In this document: piece by piece, positions 27,291 through 35,310 of the stretch
Numbering within the stretch: the stretch's first letter is position 1
Layout: every line of letters starts with the position of its first letter
Source: Maribacter litoralis
GTDB taxonomy: Bacteria > Bacteroidota > Bacteroidia > Flavobacteriales > Flavobacteriaceae
Length of the DNA stretch: 64,000 nucleotides
Direction of reading: 5' to 3'
Assembly (NCBI RefSeq): GCF_003075045.1
Contig: NZ_QCZD01000001.1
Coordinates: 1,567,546-1,631,545, forward strand
Notes under the pieces: generated by a model
Told to the model about the DNA's origin: nothing
Seen by the model: the letters and a program-made list of their open reading frames with translations, nothing else
The model's database searches: none
Program-made: the position numbers and the translations under genes

Positions 27291-27968
27291 ATGAAAAGGC
27301 TTACAAGAATAACAGCTGTCTTAATTCAACTTCAATCAAAAAGAATAGTAACAGCAAAAGAAATTGCCGAACGGTTTGAAATAAGTCTACGAACTGTATA
27401 TCGGGACATTAAAACATTACAAGATTCTGGAGTGCCTATTGGTTCAGAGAATGGAGTTGGCTATTTTATTGTTGACGGTTTTCGTTTACCACCTATTTCC
27501 TTAACAGAAGAGGAAGCAAACAGTTTGATTATTTCAGAAACATTTATTAAAAAACAAGGAGACAAATCACTAGCAAAAAACTATGATTCGTTGATAATAA
27601 AAATAAAAGCAACACTTAAAAACTTTCAAAAGGAAAATTTAGCATTACTATCTACCAGAACTTTAAACTTTACTAAAGACAAAATCAATGAAAGTAATTG
27701 GCTCTCAGATATTCAAAAATCTATTTCCAATAAAATTCAACTTGAGATTAATTATAGATCTCTCTACAAAGAAGAATTGACCTTACGTAAAATTGAACCA
27801 CAGGCTATATATTATACCAATAACACTTGGATTGTTATTGCTTTCTGCCATCTTCGGGATGAATTAAGAGAATTTAGGTTAGATAGAATCTTAAAGCTAA
27901 ACACTACTATGATATCTTTTGAGAAAATGCATAGTTTCAATTTTCAAGAATACATTGAAAATTTATAA
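27291..27968 (+). CDS. YafY-type transcriptional regulator (HTH_11 and WYL domains)
   Basis: A 225-residue regulator. The N-terminal winged helix (RITAVLIQLQSKRIVTAKEI, then FEISLRTVYRDIKTLQDSGV) binds DNA. The C-terminal part (LEINYRSLYKEELTLRKIEP, then WIVIAFCHLRDELREFRLDRI) is a WYL sensor domain in which the Trp-Tyr-Leu triplet is replaced. Such proteins usually sense a ligand or nucleic acid and often regulate adjacent genes or phage-defence loci. The neighbours here (DUF1905 upstream, a monooxygenase-fold lipoprotein downstream) suggest local control, but no operator could be defined. Confidence 0.87.
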   Translation: MKRLTRITAVLIQLQSKRIVTAKEIAERFEISLRTVYRDIKTLQDSGVPIGSENGVGYFIVDGFRLPPISLTEEEANSLIISETFIKKQGDKSLAKNYDSLIIKIKATLKNFQKENLALLSTRTLNFTKDKINESNWLSDIQKSISNKIQLEINYRSLYKEELTLRKIEPQAIYYTNNTWIVIAFCHLRDELREFRLDRILKLNTTMISFEKMHSFNFQEYIENL

Positions 27969-28002
27969 ACATAGTTGACATAGGGCTGTCACTTTCTCAT
28001 TT

Positions 28003-28010
28003 TACCTTTG
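28003..28010 (+). promoter_or_regulatory. -7 box four bases before an ATG (candidate leaderless start)
   Basis: TACCTTTG matches TAnnTTTG. Only four bases separate it from ATG 28015, so the transcript could begin at the start codon. A TTG at 27975-27977 is 25 bases upstream, a little beyond the usual 17-23. Confidence 0.5.
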
Positions 28011-28014
28011 ACAT

Positions 28015-28398
28015 ATGAAAAATATAATCATTGGTTTAATCGTCATAACTGTATTCAGTTGTAAACAGTCAGGCACTAAAAAAAGTAAAATGGAGCAAGC
28101 AAAAATTATCGAAATGGTATTATGGAAATCAAAAGAAGGAATAAGCAAGGAAGATGCTAAAAAGGCTATCACAAAACTAAATGATTTTGTGAAAGAACAG
28201 CCTGGCTTTATAGCAAGAAATACTGCTATTTCTGACGACGGAAGATTTTTAGACATTGTGTATTGGACAGACATTACCTCTGCTAAAATAGCTTCTGAAA
28301 AGGCTATGGAAAGTGAGAATTGCAAACTTGCTTTCAGCACAATTGATGAAAAGGAAATGACTTTTCTTCATTTTGAAATGTTCAATAGTTTTGAATAA
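28015..28398 (+). CDS. Lipoprotein with ABM-like (antibiotic biosynthesis monooxygenase) fold
   Basis: A 127-residue protein with a lipoprotein signal (IIGLIVITVFSC). The mature part, KIIEMVLWKSKEGISKEDAK, GFIARNTAISDDGRFLDIVYW and the C-terminal FLHFEMF, fits a dimeric alpha-beta barrel of the ABM type. These domains are often redox or heme-related enzymes, but small cytosolic members are more usual than lipoproteins, and no catalytic residue can be named. A -7 promoter box lies four bases before the ATG, and a terminator follows at 28422. It is therefore a single-gene unit. Confidence 0.7.
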   Translation: MKNIIIGLIVITVFSCKQSGTKKSKMEQAKIIEMVLWKSKEGISKEDAKKAITKLNDFVKEQPGFIARNTAISDDGRFLDIVYWTDITSAKIASEKAMESENCKLAFSTIDEKEMTFLHFEMFNSFE

Positions 28399-28421
28399 CT
28401 AATCACAATACATATTTACGC

Positions 28422-28455
28422 AAAAGCAGTTTAGGTGTTTTCCTGAACTGCTTTT
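28422..28455 (+). terminator. Intrinsic terminator after the ABM-like lipoprotein gene
   Basis: A 14-bp stem (28422-28435 with 28442-28455, one G-T pair) with a short loop and T-run, about 25 bases after the stop. Confidence 0.85.
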
Positions 28456-28542
28456 TCATTTTAAAAAGGTATATTATATTTCGAAAAAGCAGTAGCGCTA
28501 AATTTGCTACTACTTAAACATTAAATCGCTAAGTCAAAACAG

Positions 28543-29244
28543 ATGAAGGTCGTAATATACATATATAATGGATTAACAATGCTTGATGCAATTGGACCAT
28601 ACGAAGTTCTAAGAAACATTGAAGGTGCAGAAATTTATTTTGTTGCTGAAAAAAAAGGTGAGATTAAAGCAGATTCCAATTTCGTGCATATTAACGCTAA
28701 ATATGATATTGACGATATTAAAGATGCAGATGTTTTATTGATACCCGGTTCGACAATTACATTTATAAGGGAAATGAAAAATAAAAGAGTCCTTAACTGG
28801 ATAAAAATGATTGACAAAACAACAAAATGGACTACATCTGTTTGTTCTGGTTCTCTGATATTGGCATCAACGGGAGTTCTTAAAGGAAAAAAAGCAACTT
28901 CACATTGGAAACCAATTAAATTATTAAAAGAGTTTAAGGTTATACCAAAAAGAGAAAGAATAGTAGAACAAGGAAAATATATCACAGCTGCAGGAGTATC
29001 AGCAGGGATTGATATGGCATTATATCTTGCTGATAAAATTGTTGGTGAATTAGAAACCAAAGCTATTCAGCTTGTTATAGAATATGACCCAAGTCCAAAA
29101 TACAAATCTGGTAATTTTACCAATGCGGATAAGGAAGTTATAAAAATGGCTGAAATTAAGCTTGAGAAAGATGCAAAAAAAGAAGTTAGATTATTAGACT
29201 TGATAAAATCAGGTAGAACGATTATGAAAATTAAAAAAAGTTGA
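28543..29244 (+). CDS. DJ-1/PfpI superfamily protein
   Basis: A 233-residue protein of the DJ-1/PfpI (class I glutamine amidotransferase-like) superfamily. The nucleophile-elbow cysteine is in WTTSVCSGSLILAS near residue 106, and LLIPGST precedes it. The subfamily with MLDAIGPYEVLR at the N terminus includes isonitrile hydratases and the N-terminal domains of AraC-type regulators. Here no AraC domain follows; the last 45 residues are charged and helical. Substrate unknown. It is a single gene in the accessory region. Confidence 0.8.
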   Translation: MKVVIYIYNGLTMLDAIGPYEVLRNIEGAEIYFVAEKKGEIKADSNFVHINAKYDIDDIKDADVLLIPGSTITFIREMKNKRVLNWIKMIDKTTKWTTSVCSGSLILASTGVLKGKKATSHWKPIKLLKEFKVIPKRERIVEQGKYITAAGVSAGIDMALYLADKIVGELETKAIQLVIEYDPSPKYKSGNFTNADKEVIKMAEIKLEKDAKKEVRLLDLIKSGRTIMKIKKS

Positions 29245-29292
29245 TAATACTTTTTATGAAATAAGAGTCAATCGGTCTGTGTATGGTGCTTA

Positions 29293-29861
29293 TCACGAAG
29301 GGAATTGACTATACACCTTGTTGTGTACCGTTTTTATATTTTCAAATTCTGTATTTGTCAGTTCGTATCTATTCACAATTTGTTTGAAATTAATCCAACC
29401 AGGAATGGTTTCATAAGTTCTGACTAATTTGAAGCCAAGTTTTTTGAAAGTCCTGTTGGGTGCGATGTTTTTAGAATACGGTTCACAAATCAATTTCCTA
29501 AGACATAGATTTTTAAAGAAATATGGGATTGTTAGTCTTAAAAACTCCAATCCTAGTCCACTTTTCCGTTTGTCATTATTCCATAAATGTAAATGCAGAG
29601 TGGCAGATTTTCCGAATTTAATATTGTTTACATTTGAATGTCCAATAGGTTGATTATCGAGTAACCATATTATATAATAGAATTCTTTTTGTAAATAAGT
29701 CTTTCTATATTCTAATTTTAATTTCTCTACCCATATTTTCTTTGCAGGTAATTTACTTTTTCAGCACCCATACTTTTGAGGTAACCAGCATCAGCATTGA
29801 GAAAATAATCAACAATATTTTCTATATCAGAAGACTGTAATTCTCGAACACTTAATTTCAT
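29293..29861 (-). pseudogene. GNAT acetyltransferase, frameshifted
   Basis: On the - strand a start at 29861 gives KLSVRELQSSDIENIVDYFL up to GAEKV, then a stop after about 44 codons. Reading on in the next frame from the A5 tract (T5 on the + strand at 29757-29761) gives a continuous GNAT protein: PAKKIWVEKL, LLDNQPIGHSNVNN, LHLHLWNNDKRKSGLG and FKKLGFKLVRTYETIPGW. Adding one A to the tract restores a reading frame of about 190 residues. The C-terminal half alone forms an 85-residue open frame. One sequencing or replication slip in the homopolymer explains the break. Confidence 0.75.
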
Positions 29862-29967
29862 TTTAACAGGTTATTTCTAATGGCTTACAGCGGCAGGCTA
29901 TGCTTCATATACTCAACAATGTAATTATTTCAAATGATGAGATTATATAAACACTCTTTATTTTAAC

Positions 29968-30339
29968 TCAAAATTGATGATTTTTAAATAGATTCAACCA
30001 AACCATCCTAGACAGCTTATAATTGTACCACATGAGTATAACAATTACTATAGAAATTACACCAATTATTCGAGGGTCAAAAGTTGTCTCATAAAACTGT
30101 TGAGCGATTAAAAAAGTTATAATAGCCTCAGAAATAGTAAGAGCATAACTTACGTACATAGCACCATAATAAAAACCTGGCTCTTTTATAAATCTAAATT
30201 GACAATTTGAGCATTGCTTTTTCATTCTAGGTATTGCAAATATTGATATTCCTGTTTGTTTTTCAAAAGCACTTTCTAGTCCACACCTAGGGCATTTGTA
30301 AGCTAATATTTTTATCAATTTGTTATCTCTTATACTCAT
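29968..30339 (-). CDS. DUF983 membrane protein
   Basis: A 123-residue protein with two zinc-ribbon-like CxxC pairs (CPRCGLESAF and CSNCQFRF) followed by two transmembrane helices (residues about 60-80 and 92-108). The block FRFIKEPGFYYGAMYVSYAL is the DUF983 signature. DUF983 proteins are common in Bacteroidota and alphaproteobacteria; their function is not established. It is separated from its neighbours by about 100 bases on each side, so it is probably a single transcription unit. Confidence 0.82.
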   Translation of the reverse strand: MSIRDNKLIKILAYKCPRCGLESAFEKQTGISIFAIPRMKKQCSNCQFRFIKEPGFYYGAMYVSYALTISEAIITFLIAQQFYETTFDPRIIGVISIVIVILMWYNYKLSRMVWLNLFKNHQF

Positions 30340-30455
30340 GATTATTTATTTATAGAGAAATTTAGATTTTCAATTATTTATGGTATTTACTAATATTGAT
30401 AAATGGTCAAATACTAAATATTTATAACCACCTAATAAGTTAAATTGTTTTAATT

Positions 30456-31172
30456 TTATTCAAGAGAGAAAAGATTTTTAACACCTATATATCTATTTAC
30501 ATTAAACCCTTCTGCATAATTTGAGTTTATAGGTCGTCCAAAAATGGCATTGGTACTTTTGATTTGTTCCAATAAACCAATTATTGAATTAGGTGCATTA
30601 TTCTTGGGAGAAATGAATTGTGATTTATATGCTAATATAGCATCCATTTTTTTTGACATATATTCACTAATATCAATCACAAAATCAGGCTTAATTAACA
30701 TGTCCTGGATATAGTGATATACTACTCTTGGACGCCATTTATTTTGTAATTCATTATTGTGAAATGTTTGTATTTTTTCTAATCCAGATAAAAACACTGA
30801 ATTAGATACCAGATTAGCTGCTACTGCATGATCTGGATGATTATCGTCCAAAGCATTTGCTAATACAATCTCAGGTTGATATCTTCTTATAGAATTAATC
30901 ACCAATAACCGGTTAAGCTCATTATTTTCTATAGCACCATCTCTAATTCCTAAACATTCTCTATAAGAAACTCCTAACGTCTCTGATGCTTTTTTAGACT
31001 CTTTTAATCTTGTTTCTCGGTTTCCAAAGCTACCATTTTCACCAGCAGTTAAATCAATTATAGCTACTGTCTTTCCCATCGCAATATGCTTAAGTAATGT
31101 CCCTGATACAGCACATTCAACATCATCAGGATGAGCTCCAAACGCTAAAATATCAACTTTATTTACCATCAT
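30456..31172 (-). CDS. PIG-L family deacetylase, BshB1-like
   Basis: A 238-residue metal-dependent deacetylase. Zinc-binding motifs of the PIG-L/LmbE family are clear: AHPDDVE near residue 13 and HPDHAVAA near 113. The order of blocks (DLTAGENGSFGNRETRLKE, YQPEIVLANALDDNHPDH, RPRVVYHYIQDM, YAEGFNVNRYIGVKNLF) is that of BshB1, which deacetylates N-acetylglucosaminyl-malate in bacillithiol synthesis. The sequence looks divergent (AVSGTL where BshB1 has a Gly-rich loop), and it sits in an accessory cluster rather than with bshA or bshC. It may be a paralogue with another substrate. Confidence 0.78.
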   Translation of the reverse strand: MMVNKVDILAFGAHPDDVECAVSGTLLKHIAMGKTVAIIDLTAGENGSFGNRETRLKESKKASETLGVSYRECLGIRDGAIENNELNRLLVINSIRRYQPEIVLANALDDNHPDHAVAANLVSNSVFLSGLEKIQTFHNNELQNKWRPRVVYHYIQDMLIKPDFVIDISEYMSKKMDAILAYKSQFISPKNNAPNSIIGLLEQIKSTNAIFGRPINSNYAEGFNVNRYIGVKNLFSLE

Positions 31173-31192
31173 TCGTAATATGCTTTAAATAT

Positions 31193-32656
31193 CTAAAGTT
31201 TTGAACTGAGAATTTCTCTTTTAACTACCTTTCCCCTAACAATAACATATTCTATATTGTTATATGCTTTAATAGATTTCAAAGGGTTCTGTTTTAGAAC
31301 TACTAGATTTGCGATTTTACCATTTTCTATTGTACCGTAGTCTGAATCTAGCTTAAAAGTTCTTGCGTTATTTATTGTGGCACTTTTTAAAATTTCCTTG
31401 AGAGAAATACCAGCCTTGTACATAGTCTTCATTTCTAAATAACCATTATAGCCTGGTGGATTACCGTATGTTAATGAGGATGGTGTATCGGTACCAAATA
31501 CAATTACCCCTCCATTTCTTGAAATATATTTTAAGGATGCCTTTCCTTGACTATTTATCCTATCAAAACTATTTAAAATGATATCTTTTGGTGCATCTCC
31601 AAATATCTCTTTATACATTTTGTCTTTATTAATTTTATACCAGTCTAAAACTGTACTAGGCAGCACTTTTTTTAATTCTGGATTTTCTAGATAATTTGCT
31701 TGAGCCATAGCCTTAAGTCCATTAATAACTTGTAATGTTGGTGTGTATGCTATTTTGTTTTTGATTTCTAAATCAAGAATATTTGTAATCTCTTTAGGGA
31801 CTTCATTACCCTGTTCTAAAACAATATTTCCCCAACGCCATAAACCATGGGATATAACATCGATTTTATGCTTTGCCAAAAAACCATGACTCTCAATAGA
31901 ATTAGCATGAACCATAAGTACTAAATCTCTACTCTGACTTTCTTTATAAAGTTCTATCATTATCTCTGTTGTTGGCACTGGCATTCTTGCAACATTAGGA
32001 TCAAAACCTGGCTCGTAATATGTTTTAACTCCTATAGCTCCAGACTCTTTTATTCGAGAAACCACAGCCTTAACACTATGATCTTCTGGGTTGTATTTAT
32101 TAGGTATCTCTTGATTATTATCATCTACGTAGATAAAATTTGGTTTAGTATCACTCCAATTAGTGATACCATAACCTTTACCTATAACAGCACCAGAGCC
32201 AACATGATATAAATCAGGCCTTATTGATGCTTTTTTAAAATCTTCGAGCTCTTTTATATTTGGAGTTGCTAAGTCAATAAGTGTTGTATAACCGAAATAC
32301 AAATAACTCTTGGGAAGTTGCTCCTTAAATGCTTTTACTATTTCAGGATTATCTTTAATATCGTCATCTGTGAGACCATTCATGCCACTTAAATGTACAT
32401 GATTATCAATAAGGCCTGGAATAATGTATCTTCCCTTAAGGTTAATGATTTTTGTACCTTCTTTAATTCGAGGTTTCTTTTTACTTACTTTTTTTATTCG
32501 ATTATCATTAATAAGAATATATCCTATATATCCATCGTTTTTTTCAGGACTTATTATGGTAACTTCTTCAAGCAATAAGCTATTTACTTTTTTAGAATTT
32601 TGTGCAAAAGCATTTGAAAAAAACAGAATGGCTATTATAAAAATTAGTCTTTTCAT
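31193..32656 (-). CDS. Secreted amidohydrolase family protein
   Basis: An exported metal-dependent hydrolase of 487 residues. Signal peptide RLIFIIAILFFSNAFAQ is followed by a small beta-sandwich and the amidohydrolase barrel. Metal-binding elements are DNHVHLSG (HxH on strand 1), GVKTYYEPG (candidate carboxylated Lys), MVHANS, ISHGLWRW and FGTDTPS (final Asp). The class includes imidazolonepropionase- and prolidase-like enzymes; the substrate is unknown. Start 32656 is preferred because a longer in-frame ATG at 32671 precedes the signal peptide and overlaps gap. It lies in the long - strand cluster. Confidence 0.83.
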   Translation of the reverse strand: MKRLIFIIAILFFSNAFAQNSKKVNSLLLEEVTIISPEKNDGYIGYILINDNRIKKVSKKKPRIKEGTKIINLKGRYIIPGLIDNHVHLSGMNGLTDDDIKDNPEIVKAFKEQLPKSYLYFGYTTLIDLATPNIKELEDFKKASIRPDLYHVGSGAVIGKGYGITNWSDTKPNFIYVDDNNQEIPNKYNPEDHSVKAVVSRIKESGAIGVKTYYEPGFDPNVARMPVPTTEIMIELYKESQSRDLVLMVHANSIESHGFLAKHKIDVISHGLWRWGNIVLEQGNEVPKEITNILDLEIKNKIAYTPTLQVINGLKAMAQANYLENPELKKVLPSTVLDWYKINKDKMYKEIFGDAPKDIILNSFDRINSQGKASLKYISRNGGVIVFGTDTPSSLTYGNPPGYNGYLEMKTMYKAGISLKEILKSATINNARTFKLDSDYGTIENGKIANLVVLKQNPLKSIKAYNNIEYVIVRGKVVKREILSSKL

Positions 32657-32667
32657 ATCTTTCAGAT

Positions 32668-33666
32668 TCAATGGGCGTTTTTAATTTGAAGTATTTGTCT
32701 TATCATTTGGTTTGTAAATCCCCATTCGTTATCATACCAAGTCATTACTTTGAGTAGGTCGCCATCTACGACTCTGGTCATACTCAAGTCTACAATAGAG
32801 GCGTACGGATTTTTAACAATGTCCGACGAGACAAGAGGTTCGCTAGTGGTCGACAAAATACTAGCATAGCGCTCTAATTCAGCTTCTTCTTTAAATATTG
32901 AATTAATTTCTTCTGGAGTTACCTTGCGTTCTGTAACAAAGGTCAAATCAGAAATTGATCCAACTGGAATTGGGACACGTAAGGCTACTCCATCAAACTT
33001 TCCTTCATATTCTGGCATCGCCTTAGTTGTTGCAATTGCAGCACCAGTTGAAGTGGGAACAATGTTGGCGGCTCCTGCTCGACCCATTCTATAGTTTTTG
33101 GACGAAGGACCATCGACCGTACTCTGTGAAGCTGTATAGGCATGAACTGTAGTCATAATGGCTTTTTTAATTCCAATTCGACGTCCTAATATTTCTACTA
33201 CAGGGCTTATATTATTGGTTGTACAACTAGCACAGGAGAATATAGTAGATCTTCCGTCATTTGAATTGACTCCGTGAACTACTGTCGGTACATCACCACT
33301 ACTGGTCGGTGCAGAAATAACAACAGTGTTAGCGCCTGCCGCAATATGTTTTTGTGCACCATCCATGGTCGTAAACAAGCCTGTACTTTCAATTACTAAG
33401 TCTACATCACTATCTTTCCAAGGAAGTTCTTCTGGATTTCGTATTGAATGGTACTTAATTGATCTCTCATCAACAATCAAGTTGGTCTCGGTATGAGTTA
33501 CTTTCTTGTCATATATACCATAGACTGAGTCATATTTCAATAAATATGCAGTATTTTCTATAGGCACCACATCGTTTACAGCTACCAATTCTAATTCTTG
33601 GTGGTCTAATATTATTTTAAGGGCGGCTCTTCCGATTCGGCCCATTCCATTTATTGCAATTCTCAT
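32668..33666 (-). CDS. gap: Glyceraldehyde-3-phosphate dehydrogenase, paralogue in accessory cluster
   Basis: NAD(P)-dependent GAPDH of 332 residues. NAD-binding loop INGMGRIGRAALK, active-site FSCASCTTNNISPV with the catalytic Cys, HAYTASQSTVDGPS, and the C-terminal WYDNEWGFTNQMI are all intact. The region VNDVVPIENTAYLLKYDSV has Asp at the usual NAD-selectivity position. It lies among small redox and hydrolase genes with nothing else glycolytic nearby, so it may be a second, specialised copy. The main gapA would be elsewhere. It is four bases from the PNPOx-type gene upstream. Confidence 0.93.
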   Translation of the reverse strand: MRIAINGMGRIGRAALKIILDHQELELVAVNDVVPIENTAYLLKYDSVYGIYDKKVTHTETNLIVDERSIKYHSIRNPEELPWKDSDVDLVIESTGLFTTMDGAQKHIAAGANTVVISAPTSSGDVPTVVHGVNSNDGRSTIFSCASCTTNNISPVVEILGRRIGIKKAIMTTVHAYTASQSTVDGPSSKNYRMGRAGAANIVPTSTGAAIATTKAMPEYEGKFDGVALRVPIPVGSISDLTFVTERKVTPEEINSIFKEEAELERYASILSTTSEPLVSSDIVKNPYASIVDLSMTRVVDGDLLKVMTWYDNEWGFTNQMIRQILQIKNAH

Positions 33667-33670
33667 AGTT

Positions 33671-34273
33671 CTATTTCTTTAGATTATTATTCTGTAATTT
33701 CAGTTCTAATTCTTTTATTTTTTCCTTTAATGGTTTAGTGATATTTTCAATCTCTTCAGCCGTAAAACGTTGTTTTATATGTTGTCTGCAATTAATATCC
33801 CAGGCTTTTACATTGAAAACAATAGCTCTTTCTATTTTAGCATTATAAGAATCATCTTTAATCGACTCTATAAATTCTTCGTCATTTGAAATTGTAGCAG
33901 TACCCCAAAGTTTTATTCTGGTTTGACTTGGGTAATGCATCAAAAAAATGGTCGCTTTATTATTTTCATTAAGGTTACCTATTGAAATATATTGTCTGTT
34001 TCCAGAAAAATCTACAAAACCCAAGTGCTTATCGTCAATCACTTTTAAAAACCCTTTTTGACCTCCACGATGTTGAATGTATGGCTGTCCCTTAATATTA
34101 GAAGTTCCAAAATAAAAGGAGTCAATTGAGCTTAAAAAATCAACAAGATCTGGGGTTACTTTTGTGTTCCAACCTCTATATTGTTCCATTCTGGAGTAAC
34201 TCTTACGCGATCCATTTTCTTCTTGAACTTTTTTTACAGAAGATGTGAATACTATGTCGCTTGGATATTTCAT
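33671..34273 (-). CDS. Pyridoxamine 5'-phosphate oxidase-family flavin protein
   Basis: A 200-residue split-barrel flavin-binding protein of the PNPOx-like superfamily. Features include FYFGTSNIKGQPYIQHRGG, LGFVDFSGNRQYISIGNL and RIKLWGTATI, which shape the FMN site. The C terminus is a long charged helix (KPLKEKIKELELKLQNNN) that may form a coiled coil. True PdxH function is unlikely, because the PdxH substrate motifs are missing. The gap start lies four bases beyond its stop, so they are co-transcribed. Confidence 0.78.
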   Translation of the reverse strand: MKYPSDIVFTSSVKKVQEENGSRKSYSRMEQYRGWNTKVTPDLVDFLSSIDSFYFGTSNIKGQPYIQHRGGQKGFLKVIDDKHLGFVDFSGNRQYISIGNLNENNKATIFLMHYPSQTRIKLWGTATISNDEEFIESIKDDSYNAKIERAIVFNVKAWDINCRQHIKQRFTAEEIENITKPLKEKIKELELKLQNNNLKK

Positions 34274-34304
34274 TTAGTCTTTAATAATTTATAAGTTTTT
34301 TTAC

Positions 34305-34685
34305 TTAATCATTAATTCTCCAGGGCGGAGACTTCCTGTTTTTCCCTGCGTAATACAAAATCAGTTTATTGCCATCTAAATCATTTAATCGTGCCTCTCT
34401 CCAAAGCCAAGTTTTATTATTTGGAAGTTCGCTAAAAATGATACCTTTAGTCTTAAGTTCATCTACATACTTATCTAAATTTTCACACTCAAAATAAATA
34501 GAGATATTATTTTTTAATGCCAATTTATCTACTTTACTTATAGAAAAGGTGGAGTCTCCATCTGGGCACTCAAAACGTGCATAATGAGGCAAACTCTTTA
34601 CGATTAATTTTAATCCAAGCATTTCATAAAATGGAATGGACTTATTTAAATCTAAAGATTGGACTGTGACTTGATTTAAGTTCAT
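34305..34685 (-). CDS. VOC-family (glyoxalase/bleomycin-resistance fold) protein
   Basis: A 126-residue protein with two beta-alpha-beta-beta-beta halves of the vicinal oxygen chelate fold: VTVQSLDLNKSIPFYEMLGL and then ISIYFECENLDKYVDELKTKG, with WREARLNDLDGNKLILYYAG at the C terminus. Possible metal ligands are His/Glu positions at the usual edges, but the first His is replaced (VTVQS). Function is unknown; such proteins range from dioxygenases to drug-binding proteins. It lies in the same-strand cluster between nitroreductase and PNPOx-like genes. Confidence 0.78.
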   Translation of the reverse strand: MNLNQVTVQSLDLNKSIPFYEMLGLKLIVKSLPHYARFECPDGDSTFSISKVDKLALKNNISIYFECENLDKYVDELKTKGIIFSELPNNKTWLWREARLNDLDGNKLILYYAGKNRKSPPWRIND

Positions 34686-34701
34686 AATTAAAGTAGACTA
34701 A

Positions 34702-35304
34702 TTAAAACGAATCGGTTATTAAAACTTTTTCCAATGGTAATTGACCACCTCTTGGCATAGCCTCTTTTAAACCTTTACCAACAACTACAAAATTAGAAAT
34801 GATATGATGCTCTGGTAAGCTTATTATTTCTGCTGCCTTATCAAAATCAAATCCTATCATTGTGCCAGTTTGATAACCCATTGCTGTTGCTGCCAACAAT
34901 ATTGTCTGTGTTGCAAAGGATGCAGAACGAATGGCCTCATCACGCTGTAATTGATTTTTTTCTTTGTAGAACTCTCGTGCAGAACTAGACATAAAATCTC
35001 CTACTTCTTTTGGAACATTTTTCCATTTATCAGACATATCTTTCTCCCAGGCCTTAATATCCGTTGTAACCAAAATTAAATGTGAAGCCTCTGTTACTTG
35101 AACTTGCCCAATGGCCGCATCTTGTAATTGCTGTTTTTTCTCAATGTCATCCACAACCACAAATTTCCAATGCTGTATATTGTATGATGTTGGTGAAAGC
35201 ATTGCTAATTTGATTAATTGATCAATATCTTCTTTGGGTATTTTAAAATCTTTGTCGAAATGTCTTATAGATCTTCTTCTTTGAATGGTTTCTATTGTAT
35301 TCAT
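34702..35304 (-). CDS. Nitroreductase-family FMN oxidoreductase
   Basis: A 200-residue FMN enzyme of the nitroreductase superfamily. RRRSIRHFDKDFKIP binds the FMN phosphate, SPTSYNIQHWKFVVV lines the flavin, and MGYQTGTMIGFD and VVVGKGLKEAMPRGGQLPL are C-terminal signatures. It should form a homodimer that reduces quinones, nitro compounds or enones with NAD(P)H. It lies seven bases from the serine hydrolase gene upstream and about 16 from the VOC gene downstream. Confidence 0.88.
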   Translation of the reverse strand: MNTIETIQRRRSIRHFDKDFKIPKEDIDQLIKLAMLSPTSYNIQHWKFVVVDDIEKKQQLQDAAIGQVQVTEASHLILVTTDIKAWEKDMSDKWKNVPKEVGDFMSSSAREFYKEKNQLQRDEAIRSASFATQTILLAATAMGYQTGTMIGFDFDKAAEIISLPEHHIISNFVVVGKGLKEAMPRGGQLPLEKVLITDSF

Positions 35305-35310
35305 GCTAAT

